The position numbers and the translations under genes were made by a program. Below, in pieces: positions 9,801-19,797 of a stretch of DNA of 64,000 nucleotides. The notes below the pieces were generated by a model that worked only from the letters and a program-made list of their open reading frames with translations, was not told where the DNA came from and searched no databases. Each line of letters begins with the position of its first letter. The first letter of the stretch is position 1. Location: positions 4,425,803 to 4,489,802 of the forward strand of contig JASKMD010000018.1 in the NCBI GenBank assembly GCA_030144725.1, read 5' to 3'. Source of the stretch: Haematococcus lacustris (taxonomy: Eukaryota > Chlorophyta > Chlorophyceae > Chlamydomonadales > Haematococcaceae).

Positions 9801-12800
9801 CGGCAGCAGCAGCAGCAGCAGCAGTAGCAACAGCAGTCAGCAGGAGCAGAGACAATGACCTGAGTGTGGACCCACCTTTCTGATGCCCTTACCGGTACGA
9901 CTACCCCTGCTGCTGCTGCTGCTGCTGTTTGTTTTGCCTGCCTGGCCTTGTGTGTGTTCAGGCTCAGGCCGTGAGCAGCGCCTTGACGTCAACACCACCC
10001 AGCCCCGTGGCCTCAGCCCCCAGCCCCCCTACCCCAGCCCCCACCCCTGCCCCAGTGCCCTCTCCCCCTCCGCCCCCTCCCCCTCCCGCTTCTCCTCCAC
10101 CTCCACCCCCCACCCTCCCTCCACCCCCACCCCCCACCCTCCCACCACCCCCACCCCCCACCCTCCCTCCTCCCCCACCCCCTGTCCTCCCTCCTCCCCC
10201 ACCCCCTGTCCTCCCCCCTCCCCCACCCCCTGTGGCCAGCCCCCTCCCCCCTCCCCCCCCCCCCGCCTACCATGGACCTCACAGGAGGCACTGCCGGCAC
10301 CCCAGCAGGTACCCCCACCCCCACCCCTACCCCAGTAGCTACCCCTACCCCTACCCCCACCCCCACCCCTACCCCAGCAGCTACCCCCACCCCCACCCCT
10401 GCGACCCCCACCCCCACCCCTGCCACCCCCACCCCCACCCCCGCCGGCTGCCCAGTCTGCAGCTGCCCTGCAGCCAGCCCCCCGACTGGCACAGCCGCAG
10501 GCAGCCCTGTGGCCGTGCCCGTCAACGCCCCTGCCAGCGCCCTGCCTGCAGTCACCGGTGGGTCAGGCTGGGAGGGGGGGCAGGGAGGGCCCGGCAGGCA
10601 GCGCCCTGGGCAGCTTTGGGGGCTGGGGCGGGCAAGGGCCTACAGGGGCATGGGGGGTGAGGTCAGGTGCGGGCCCTGGCCGCTGCCCTGGCCTGGCCTG
10701 GCCTTGGGTCAGCGGCAGGCTGACTGATGAGGGCCTGGGGTGGGCTGCTTCACCAGCTGCCACACAGGGAACCTGCATGGGCTGCATGGGCAGTAAGCAG
10801 TTCAGTGGAAGGTGTGACCAGGTCCAGTGTGCCCTGACCAGGTGTGACCTGGTGTGGTGTGACCCGCTGATGTGGGTGTGACCTGGCTGCACCCGCAGGT
10901 GTGGCATCTGGTCTAGCGTCAGGCAACGCGACGGCCGTGGCTGAAGCAGTGGCCCAGGCGGCCGCGCAGGCTGCAGCTCCAGGTGGCAATGCCAGCGCCA
11001 GCGCTACGGCGGCTGCCCAGGTGAGCAGCAGGCAGGGCTGGAAGGAGCAGGCTGCACCTCAGGCTAGACCCTCATCTTCCCCTCCTCGCCCCCTCCTCGC
11101 CCCCTCCTCGCCCCCTCCTCGCCCCCTCCTCGCCCCCTCCTCGCCCCCTCCTCGCCCCCTCCTCGCCCCCTCCTCGCCCCCTCCTCGCCCCCTCCTCGCC
11201 CCCTCCTCGCCCCCTCCTCGCCCCTCATCTTCGCCTCCTCGCCCCTCTCTATGCCCCTGCCCCTGCCCCTGCCCCTGCCCCTGCCCCTGCCCCTGCCCCT
11301 GCCCCTGCCCCTGCCCCTGCCCCTGCCCCTGCCCCTGCCCCTGCCCCTGCCCCTGCCCCTGCCCCTGCCCCTGCCCCTGCCCCTGCCCCTGCCCCTGCCC
11401 CTGCCCCTGCCCCTGCCCCTGCCCCTGCCCCTGCCCCTGCCCCTGCCCCTGCCCCCTGCATACTGACCCTCCGCCCCTATCTCCTCTTTCCCCCCCTCCC
11501 CTCTGCCTGCCCCTGTCCCTGCCCCTGCCTCTGCCCCTGCCTCATCCCCCTCCCTGCCCGCGCTCTTTGCTGCCCACTTGTTGCTGCTGTTGCTGCTGTG
11601 GTGCAGGCCCTGGCAGCGGGAGCAGCAGGAGGTGCGTGAGGGGGACACAGGACAGGAGGGCAGCAGGGCAGGGAGGTGGGGAGGCTGGGAGGGGAGCAGG
11701 CCAGGGGCAATGCGAGTAGGGCTGCTAGGGAGGGGCTGGCTGGTGTGTGGGAGCACGGGGAAGCCTGACCCCTGACCTCACCCCTGACCTCACCCCCCAA
11801 CACCTGACCTGCACCCCTCCCCCGTTCATCATTTGGCTGCTACAGACACGCCAGCACACCGTTGCTGCTGCTGCCGCCGCTGCCGCCGCCGCTGCTGCTG
11901 CTGTCTTCACTGCTGCTGCTGCTGCTGCTGCCTGCAGGCAACGCCCCCCTGGTGGGCAAGGCCTTGGCTCAGGCCGCCAGCGCTGCCGAGGCCTCAGGCA
12001 CCACAGGCGCCTTGGCCAATGTGAGGAGGAGCCAAGGCGCACACACAGGCTCCACCATGTGTGCCCCACCCTGTGTGCCTGCCTTGAGGAGTTGCGGGGA
12101 AGGTGCAAGAGGTGGCCCGTGACTACCTCCACCTGCCTCCTGCCTCACCTCAGCCACCTCACCAGCCACCTCAGCCACCTCACCTCTGCCTTATCAGGCT
12201 CTGGCTGCGCTGGCTGCCTGGCACCTGCTCCTCACCACAGCCACCTCATCACAGCCCTACCTCCACATGCACCCTATACCTGCCGGCTATGCCTGCCGCC
12301 CATCCTGTGCCTGACTTGCCCACCTGCTTTCACCTGCCTGCTGAGTCTGGCTGTGCTCGGTGGCTATGCCTGATGAAGGGCACGTGCGCTGTTCATGGCT
12401 GGCAGCATGCGGAGGCTATGGCTGTGGGGTCAGGGATCCTCAGGGGGCTGGTCTGGGCGACCCAAGGCTGCATCCCCAGGCCTGACCTGAGGCCCGCCTG
12501 ACAAACTGGGCTTAGGCTAAACAACTGGCTGTGTGGGGCTGCCCAGTAATGAGGTTGTGTGGGGCTGCCGAATAATTTGGCTATGTGGGGTGTGAGGAAC
12601 TGAGCTCGTCAAGCTATGCCAGTTATCATGGCTGCTATGTTGAATATGGTTAACGTCCCTGGGTCTGGGTCTGGGCCTGGGGCTGGGGCTGGAGCTGGGG
12701 CTGGTGACTTTGGCACAACCTGGGTCAGCCACCCTGCTCCTGCCCCTGCCCCTCATCCCGCCTCCCCCTGGGCTGTCCCCTTGGCCCCGGACGCCCTTGG

Positions 12801-13582
12801 CCTACCCCTGCAGGCACTGAGCCAAGCTAGCGCTGTTGGCGGCGGCGCCACCGCGTCAGCACTGTCCTCCGCCTTTGCCACCGCCCCGGGTGTTGACGGC
12901 GCCTCAGCTCAAGCCTTCTCCCAGGCCCTAGCCCAGGTAGGGTCTCGGTAGCTGCTTGGCAGCTGGGTAGGTGGCTGGTAGCTGCTGCTGGCTAGGCTGG
13001 CTAGGCTGGTGCTCCTGCTGGGGGTGGTTGGGGTGGTTGGGGTGGTTCCGGGGCTGCATGGGTTGGAGCACCTTGTGGCTTGTGACTGGGCTGCAGCTGT
13101 GTGTCTGGTGCACAGTAGTGTGCTGCGCACTGCTGAGGCGCAGGCTGCAGCAACTGGCAGCTCGGAGGCGGTGACACAAGCCATTGCCCAGGTCAGTGCT
13201 GGCACCCAATAGGGGCCGGGGCCGGGGGTCAGGAGTGAGACCAGGTCAGGGTCAGGGTCAGGGGCCAAGGCCAGGGTCAAGGCCAGCTGTTGACATGCCC
13301 TGGGCTGGCTGGGCTGGCTGTGTGTGTGTGTGAGACTGTTGTGCTGTGACCCAGCAGGTCAAGGCTGCAGGTCAAGGCGTCGATGCGTGGGAGTGCTCAG
13401 ACCCACCTGCACGCCCCTCGCTGCCCCTCACTGCTCTCATTCACTGCCCTCACACCATCTATCTAGTCTAGAGTAGTGGAGCTAGAGTAGACCAGCTAGA
13501 CCTGCACGCCCCTCACTGCTCAGCCTTCCTGCTGCTGTGTCCACCCTCCGTGCAGGCCTGGGCAAACATTGGCAGGAAATGA
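6852..13582 (+). CDS. Secreted Ala/Gln/Ser/Gly-rich modular (silk-like) protein with Pro/Thr-rich core, 15 exons
   Basis: Exons: 6852-6915, 7100-7218, 7476-7541, 7682-7742, 8006-8109, 8495-8543, 8732-8818, 9081-9148, 9962-10557, 10899-11020, 11607-11631, 11938-12020, 12814-12936, 13138-13191, 13556-13582. About 548 residues. Exon 1 is a signal peptide (LRWLLATLVTAGLMLNGAG). Exons 2-8 and 10-14 code short helical modules rich in AQA, ASA and SG, for example AQATAVAQAIASGNGSA. Exon 9 codes polyproline runs and TPTPTP repeats typical of hydroxyproline-rich algal wall glycoproteins, then a GCPVCSC cysteine cluster. All other junction phases agree, but exon 9 is 596 nt where 595 or 598 is needed; the break maps to the 12-C run at 10253-10264. 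The stop exon (AWANIGRK) is the least certain. An extracellular matrix role is likely; the family is not one I can name. Confidence 0.78.
8161..8475. repeat. Intronic CTG array with CTTCACTG interruptions
   Basis: Runs of GCTGCTGCT broken every 20-40 bp by CTTCACTG, filling most of intron 5 of the secreted-protein gene (8110-8494). A shorter relative with the same CTTCACTG break is in intron 11 at 11861-11935, and an inverted counterpart (CAGCAG, GTGAAG) is in intron 6 near 8625-8675. Confidence 0.9.
9368..9453. mobile_element. AT-rich insertion with possible 7-bp target duplication
   Basis: An 85-bp AT-rich island (many ATAATAAT units, ending in AATAAAA) inside a GC-rich intron. It is bracketed by AGCTGTG on the left (from 9361) and on the right (9453-9459), which looks like a 7-bp target-site duplication after an A-rich tail. 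It could be a tiny retroposon or an organelle DNA insert. Confidence 0.35.
11080..11235. repeat. CCCCTCCTCG decamer array
   Basis: About 14 copies of a 10-bp unit in intron 10 of the secreted-protein gene, ending in a few degenerate units before the hexamer array that follows. Confidence 0.92.
11251..11456. repeat. Pure (CCCCTG)n array
   Basis: About 34 uninterrupted hexamers, the same motif as the array at 530-735. Intron 10 of the secreted-protein gene. Long frames here (PLPLPL, AGAGAG) are shadows of the repeat. Confidence 0.95.
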
Positions 13583-14842
13583 GCAGCTCTGCTCCAACCT
13601 ACCTAGGCCAGGAGCAGGGTGGGGTGGGGTGGGGTGAGGAGGCATGGTGCAGAGAGGGGAGGCCCCAGCTACCAGGTTGACCAAGGCGGCTCTAGCCCGG
13701 GCTGCCGGGGCAGTGTCGCAAAGAGGTCAGCCGACATACCTTAGCACCTGAGGCTCAAGGGCAGCAGCAGCTGGCCTAATCTTGGCTGGCACACATCTGC
13801 CGCTGCTCCTGTCTTCTTCAGTATGATCAAAGGCTTTGTTCCTGACCCACTGCGTCCGTGCGGGTCCATGCGGGTCACACTCCCAGGATGGCTCCAGCAG
13901 CAGAGGGTCACCCCCCAGGAGCAGCGTCCAAGGTCCTGATGCGGCGTAGGGTGCTCACACACTGACACACTGGAAGCTGCTGCCCCTGGCCCTGCCGTGG
14001 TGTACACACTTTTCTGTACACACTTTTCTGAATGTGTGTTATCGCCTCTTTGGATGTGTGTTAGTGGGTCAGTGGGTGGTGAGCGAAGCTGAAGTAGAGC
14101 AATGCAGGAGAGGCTGCTGCACCCAGCCCCTGCTGGGTGTATTGAGGGTGGGGCCTTCACCCACATGCCAGCGCCTGGCAGGTGCTCAGACAGCCCTTCA
14201 GTGCACTCCCCACTGCCACGCCACTGCCAGCCGGGCTGCGACCCATCAGTGGGCCTGACTGGCATCTTGGCTGCTGCCCTAGCAGCAGCATGGGGTGGGG
14301 TTGGGGGGGGGGGGGGGGGGGGGGGTATGGGCACTGGCACCAGCAGCCATACCAGGCTGGCGCTGTGGGCTCACAAGGACAGGCAGCACCAGCAGTGGGT
14401 GGGTGTGGATGTGCCTGGTCGCTGCAATCGTGACGTGGCTTTCACCTGGTGGCTGTGCCACGTGTGTGAGTGTGAGTGCAGAAGGCGCAGTGGGAGCAGC
14501 ATGGGCTAGCGTGCACATTAGCGTGCGACAGGAAAGGGAGCGTCCACCAGCAGCGTGACACCTGGCGGTGCTAGGGTAGGCAGCATAGAGCTAGGCAGGG
14601 GTGGGGCAGCGGCAGGTGTGTGACTTATGTGTGACATATGATTTGCAAGCTGGGATGTATGGGTGCCTAGCAATGAGTGACCAGGAGCACCGGGCGCACA
14701 GGTAACAATCAGTAACTAACAATCAGCAACCAGGAGCGTCAGGAGCACATGGGGGCCGAGATGGGTGTTGCAGCCATGGGGCAGTAGCTGTGAGGTGTGA
14801 GCTCACCATGAGCTGGGAGAGGAGGGTAGCAAAGATAGCCCA

Positions 14843-14937
14843 GGCAAAGGTAGCCCAGGCTGCACCACCATCAGGTGGGTGACCTTCCAACATGGCAGTG
14901 CTCTAGTCGGGCGTGCACTCGAACCGTTGGCTGCTGC
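14843..14937 (-). pseudogene. Short relic of the LRR gene
   Basis: Matches the antisense of part of the LRR gene near 20865-20965 (shared CCCA-GCTGCACCACC, then CATGGC and CGTGCACTC-type blocks) with indels and substitutions. It is a decayed fragment, not functional. Confidence 0.45.
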
Positions 14938-15292
14938 TGCTCTAGCTGATGTTCTTGCTCTTGCTGATGCTCTTGCTGACTGCTGCTGCTCTAGCTGATG
15001 TTCTTGCTCTTGCTGATGCTCTTGCTGACTGGTGATGCTCTTGCTGATTGTGGCGCTTGCACTGTATATGAGGTGCAGAGCAGATGCTCGCACAGATATG
15101 CTCCCACTGACAATGATGGTGGACTGAATGATGTGGTCTGCTACGTTAGCACCTATCGCACCTATCGCCGGAGAACATTGCAGTACTGTGTTCTGCCCAG
15201 CGTAGTGCAATGTGTCCATGTTCAAGTAGTCTTGTAGTGCTGTGCATAATCCTCCAGCTGCATTTCAGCATGGTATTTTGTTTTGCATGGCA

Positions 15293-15297
15293 TGTAA
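15293..15297 (+). terminator. Candidate TGTAA polyadenylation signal
   Basis: First TGTAA found after the stop of the secreted-protein gene. It is 1.7 kb away, long for a 3' UTR, so it may belong to something else. Confidence 0.25.
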
Positions 15298-15662
15298 TGG
15301 ATATGCGGTGGTTCCCTACATCATCTACACATGCCCTGGCCGTGCACTCCTCCAAGCAGCCAGCCTGGTGTCGGCTAGTGTGGGACATGTCAGTTTGGTT
15401 AAAGTCAGATGCAGCATGCCCTGACCCTATGAGCCTTGACCCTGATCAGCATTATGTGTCACAACACAATGTGGCATTTGACAGAATGTGAGATGGTATT
15501 TGCTCGGGAGGGATGGCTCAGTAAACACAGCTGATCTGGAGGGGTTGTATGGAGCTGGTATGTGACACATTACCTCCAAACAACCCAGACATCAGCCCCA
15601 CCCCAGCATGTAAATAAAGAACTAAAACCGACTTCGCCGACAAATAGTCAATAAGAATAAGG

Positions 15663-16627
15663 TACCGTACTCTCCCGATCGATTCCCTATCCCGAATCAT
15701 TTTTTGTCCTTCGGGAAACCGGGAAAGAGTAAACAATGTAGTTTTTGGGTCCTTCGGGAAGTATATAAACAATTAGTTGACCTTGACGAAAGTGCTAGCA
15801 ATGGACCAATATGTGGTCCGGGACATCAGTGCCGCCGACGCAGCTGATAAGCGGCACCGCGAGCTCGATCGTCAAGCGGCAGTGGTTAAGAAGCGACTAC
15901 CTGATAGACCTCGCAAGCTGTCTAACTTTGGGCCTTCTCCTAGCCGCAACCCTGCCGCTCACCCTGCCTAACACACCTCCTTCTCTCGCATGCACCGGCA
16001 AGGCGCATGAGACTAGTTGCAACCTGCTAAGATTCAGCCCATCCGGCAAGGGGGAGGCAAGCCAGAATGGGGCAAAGGCTAGGGCTGTAGGCTAGGGCGG
16101 CAAGCAGGGTGGCTGCTTTGCCCCGGGCAAGGTCGAGGGAGGTGGGCTAGGCTAGGGCAAAGGCTGGGGTCACAGGACAGACATGGGTGGCAACCAGGCT
16201 GGCAACCATGTGGAGGGGGAGGCATCGCATCATACACGGGCAGCCGGCCAAGGCGGGGTGCCTGCGCCAAAGCAGTAGCATGGGTGGCTGCAGGAGCACG
16301 CAAGTTTAAATGCTTCGAGGCAGCCAGCAGCGGCAAGAGGACCACGACTTCATGAGCGAGGTTTAGTGGCCCATGTGACATGGTCAGGTGTTAAGGTTAC
16401 TAGAAGAGAGACCACGACCAAGAGTTGACCAATGTCGATCTTATGATTTTGATGCGAGATTAATGGGGTGGGATACTTGATTATTTCTATGCACGAAGAC
16501 GTTCTCAAAAAGAACTTTGGACGTACTTTGGCCATCGGGGAACTTGAAACAAAGAAAAATATGGCTCGGGAATAACATTTTAATTATAGTTTCCGAGGCT
16601 TCGGGAATCGATCGGGAGAGTACGGTA
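15663..16627. mobile_element. 965-bp element with perfect 25-bp terminal inverted repeats
   Basis: Positions 15663-15687 and 16603-16627 are exact reverse complements beginning TACCGTACTCTCCCGATC. A TA on each side could be the target duplication of a Tc1/mariner-like insertion, with CCGTACTC as the true end. The inside holds only a short basic frame (15777-15971, KKRLPDRPRK) and no DDE motif, so the element is non-autonomous. Confidence 0.75.
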
Positions 16628-16680
16628 GGTAGGTAATAAGATATTGGGGCGCATAGATGGGGCGCACTTCATTGTGTTGG

Positions 16681-16869
16681 TGAGGTGCTCAACCGTGGCA
16701 GGAGTGCAACGCCACGGTCAAGCCGTGCACCCGCAGAGCAAGCCCTGCATTGGGTGCACCCTCAGAAAAATGAGTTAGATAGCATTGGTCCAATGGACCA
16801 AGAGTTAGCTATCAAACTAACTAGAACAGAAACTACACTTGATCTTAGCCAAAAGGCCGAGAAAGGTAT
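16681..16869 (-). ncRNA. U2: U2 small nuclear RNA, copy 1
   Basis: The minus strand begins ATACCTTTCTCGGCCTTTTG, which continues GCTAAGATCAAGTG: the conserved U2 5' end that pairs with U6. A stem-loop II region (GTTAGTTTGATAGCTAAC; TTGGTCCATTGGACCAA), an Sm-like ATTTTTCTG, a stem III pair (GGGTGCAC/GGGTGCAC context) and a terminal stem IV (CCGTGGC/GCCACGG) follow in order. The length of about 189 nt fits U2. U2 pairs with the intron branch site in the spliceosome. The branch-site pairing segment reads GTAGTT where nearly all eukaryotes have GTAGTA. The 3' end is approximate. The copy at 57713-57901 is identical over this span as far as I can read. Confidence 0.93.
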
Positions 16870-16965
16870 GATCGTTACGGGAGAGGTGTCAGTGCCGGGC
16901 TACAGCAGTGAGGCTGGGCAGCAGTGTGGCCAATGGTGGGTTTGTTAAGCCTTGTCTGGAAGGCA
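16870..16965 (-). promoter_or_regulatory. Conserved upstream region of U2 copy 1
   Basis: About 95 bp upstream of the U2 start are recognisably the same in both U2 copies, including AACCCACCATTGGC (minus strand) about 65 bp from the start, while sequence further out diverges. This is the position of the snRNA upstream sequence element in plants, so it is the likely promoter. Confidence 0.5.
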
Positions 16966-17256
16966 AACCTCGTGCGTACAGCCGCTGCTGGGCACCACTG
17001 CCGCCCACTACTGAACTGTGTCAGTAAGAGGAAAGCGGTAAGAGGTGGGGTGATAGAGGGATCTGGCAGGTAAGTTTGCCCTAGTCAAGGGGCAGCCAGG
17101 TCGTGTGCCACGGATCCATGCCTTGTGGGCCCGCGCGGCAAGAAGCTACCCGACCAGTTTCCCACATTGTTTTCAGGATTAGGGCCAGGATGCAGACAGG
17201 CATTAACGGGGGACAAGAGGTGGGGCCTGGACATTGGTGAACCTTGGTTGTGGTTG

Positions 17257-18546
17257 TTACACAACTTTGATGGGCCTGAATGTGTCGTTGGCAATGTCTT
17301 CAACAAAGGGAGCCATGTGCGAGTCTTCTATGATGCAGCTGTCTACCTTGTACAGGCAGTGCATGGTGTACACAGGTGCTGGCATCACAGCACAGCAGTG
17401 AGGTGGGTGAATGGATTGCAGTGGTTGCATGGGGTATGCCGCAAGTGGTGGGGCATGTGGCTGGATGTGGCTGCACAGAGTATCGCACATGGTGACGAAG
17501 ACTGCATGCTTTTCCGCACATTCACTCCTACAAATTAATCCCTGCGTCCGTCCCTGCGTGTTGACCGACCTTGTCGGATCGGGCTGAAATTTTGATAGAT
17601 GGTAGTTTGCAGAATATAAAACATTTTTTCATAAAAAATAGTTTAAACAATTCAAAGGCGGCTGCGCTGTGACCCTGTGGCTAGAGTGCAGGGATAAGTG
17701 CAGGGATAGGTTGCGGGCCACAACGCAACAGCTTTTGAATTTTTCCAAAAAATTTCTTGAAAAATATGTTTTATATTCTGAAAACTGCCATCTATCAAAT
17801 TTTCAGCCCGATCGGACAAGGTCGGTAGAACGCAGGGACAAACGCAGGGACTAAATTGTAGGAGTGTTGCCAGGCTTCCTTAGGCTGCATGGGTCCATGC
17901 CATGCAACCCTTACAAACCCGTCAAGCAACCCCACACCGCCAGAGCTCTAGCTTGCTTACCTTGACATGCACGCTCTGCTGTGGTGTAGAACGCACCTGG
18001 TGGCAGTGGGGGTCTCACCGCCTCAGTCTCCAGGCCCAATTGGCGCTCAAGGCTCGTCATCTGTCGACTCCCAACACAGGCCATCCGGGGTGGGCCTCAG
18101 CACCCGGCGAGGGCCAGGGTGGGCCAGGGAGGCGTAGGTGGGTCTCAGCAGGCTGGCCAACTCCTCCATGAGCAGCCCTGGCCTGCATCTGCTCAGGTTG
18201 GCCACCACTGCTCAGCTCGCCCCCCTTGCTGAGGGTGGGGTGGACACGGTGACCCCCCTCTCACCTGCAGCTGCTGGCAGGCAATGGCCTGCCCCGCACA
18301 CCACTTGGTCGCCACGTCCCGCCGGCCCCACCCCGCCCCGCAGATCTCCTGCTCTTGCTCCTGCCCTTCAGCCCACTCTTCCTCAGGCACTCCCTCCTCT
18401 TGCTCAGGCTGCAAGGGGTGCGCCAGCCGCCGGCTGCTGTGGCCTGCACCCCGCGCTTGGGCCCAGGCCCCGTGCTGCAGGCTGTCGGCGTCGCTGCTGC
18501 TGGCATCGTCCAGCTCCAGCCGGTACTTGTCGGCTAGCTGCGACAC
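17257..18546 (-). CDS. Unidentified minus-strand gene, fragmentary model
   Basis: The best exon is 18546-18265 (94 codons, CAG acceptor, GTGAGA donor, phase 0). It starts VSQLADKYRLELDDASSSDA and contains an acidic, glutamine-rich stretch (PEEEWAEGQEQEQE). A good terminal exon, 17346-17257, reads VDSCIIEDSHMAPFVEDIAN and ends in TAA. Between them a frame reading MEELASLLRPTYASLAHPG near 18190-18100 looks coding, but I cannot join it in phase. Upstream, 18830-18750 reads TVMEVATALGGHCVGSKVLW and may be an earlier exon. The two outer exons may belong to one gene with an inverted-repeat element (17523-17866) in an intron, or to two genes. No family is recognised. Confidence 0.4.
17523..17866. 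mobile_element. Foldback MITE with arms of about 110 bp
   Basis: The left arm starts CACTCCTACAAATTAATCCC and the right arm ends with its near-complement; the arms share CGACCTTGTC, GATCGGGCTGAAA, TTTGATAGATGG and AGAATATAAAACA blocks. About 344 bp in total, AT-rich in the centre, no coding capacity. The target duplication is unclear (perhaps TT). Confidence 0.8.
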
Positions 18547-18841
18547 CTGCAGGGGCAGGAGGGTGGCGGCGCTCTCTGTCCAGCAGCCCCCATCACTGCC
18601 AGCCTGCGTCGCTGTCAAAAGCATGTGCAGCCAACAGTTGGAGGTACTGCCCACCTGCGGCAATGGCCGCCTCGGGCAATGGCTGGCTGAGGCATGACAG
18701 CCTGGGGCAGTCTGAGGTCACCTTCACTATCATGATGGCAACCACGGCTCACAGGGGCTCAATCCCTTCTAGCCACAGCACCTTAGAGCCGACGCAGTGA
18801 CCGCCTAAGGCAGTGGCCACCTCCATCACTGTGGCAATAAT

Positions 18842-19135
18842 GGCTTCCAGGGGTTGAAAGCGCGGGACGAAAAGGGTGCAAAGCAGGAATTTACAACAAG
18901 AACAACAGCGCCATGTGTGAAGCATTGGCTAGGGGTCTGGCTGCCCCTGCCTCCACACCATATCCACATGATCATGCATCGTCACCAGCTCCACCACATA
19001 TGTGCCAAGGCCAAAGGTAAAGTGTATACCCTCCATGCTTCACACATAGCCAATGCTTCACACATGGCGTTGTTGTTCTTGTTGTAAATTCCTGCTTTGC
19101 ACCCTATTTGTCCCGCGCTTTCAACCCCTGGAAGC
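18842..19135. mobile_element. Foldback MITE with arms of about 90 bp
   Basis: The left arm GGCTTCCAGGGGTTGAAAGC and the right end GCTTTCAACCCCTGGAAGCC are complementary, and the match continues inward through GGGTGCAAAGCAGGAATTTA and AACAACAGCGCCATGTGTG with few mismatches. The 294-bp element carries no open frame of note. Confidence 0.8.
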
Positions 19136-19138
19136 CTC

Positions 19139-19225
19139 AACACCTGAACACAGCTCACAACGTTGACTTGTCAGTGGGTCATGTCAGTCAGCAGCATGGC
19201 TCCAAGGCCACCTGGCAATGCTGCT
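19139..19225. repeat. Duplicated segment, copy 1
   Basis: Contains TGAACACAGCTCACAACGT and CATGGCTCCAAGGCCACCTG. The same segment recurs at about 21925-21998 with a short deletion. The two copies bracket the LRR gene. Confidence 0.75.
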
Positions 19226-19793
19226 GGTGGTTCTATGGCTTTGTGGCTAGCAACAGACTGGGTATAGCCAGGTGCTGCTTGGTGATCAGGGAACGCTCCA
19301 ATCAATGTTCTAATGCAGGCATTGGGCACAGGCTACCGGACTGATGCCAGGCTTAGTTCACCAGGATAGCCATGCAGCTGCATGGAACCTGCTGGCTGTC
19401 ACAGCCCAGCTCTGCTGCTGCTGTGTTGCTAGGCTGTGTATCAGCACATCAGTATCTCCCTAGCAGCACTGGGACAGCGGCCACCTTCCCCACCCAACCC
19501 CACCCACTCCACCCCACTCAATGCCACCCAACCAACCAACCACCCAACCGACCAATCAATCTGCACACTCCACCCCACCCACCCACCCAACTTGCCCACT
19601 CCAATCCACCCTGAGGCCCACCCACTTCACCCCACACCATAACCGCCCCCATGGCATGGGGACCACTGGACAGCATGGTGGGGCAGCCAGCGTATGCTGC
19701 CTGAATCTGAACATACTTGGGCTGACCAGCTGCCCACCCTCCCTCCACCCCCACAGGTCACATCCAGCACCCGGTCCTGCTGCAGTGCCAGTG
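19226..19793. other. Downstream region of the LRR gene
   Basis: No coding signal. A pyrimidine- and A-rich stretch with CCACCCAACC and CCAACCAACC units at about 19495-19640 is low-complexity. Confidence 0.5.
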
Positions 19794-19797
19794 TCAG

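Larger units (their letters stand above)
13583..15662. other. Gene-poor stretch, 3' side of the secreted-protein gene
   Basis: No supportable exon. It holds a 23-G homopolymer at 14303-14325, a short LRR-gene relic (14843-14937), and a duplicated unit of about 50 bp rich in CTCTTGCTGATG at 14940-15050. The first TGTAA after the stop is at 15293. Confidence 0.5.

Noticed and set aside
16685..16948. 87-residue open frame starting MLNRGRSATPRSS, repeated at 57717
   Set aside because: It is antisense to the U2 snRNA genes; its duplication follows from the RNA gene, not from a protein.
17125..17538. 138-residue plus-strand frame
   Set aside because: It overlaps a better minus-strand terminal exon (17257-17346) and runs into a MITE; composition is not coding-like.
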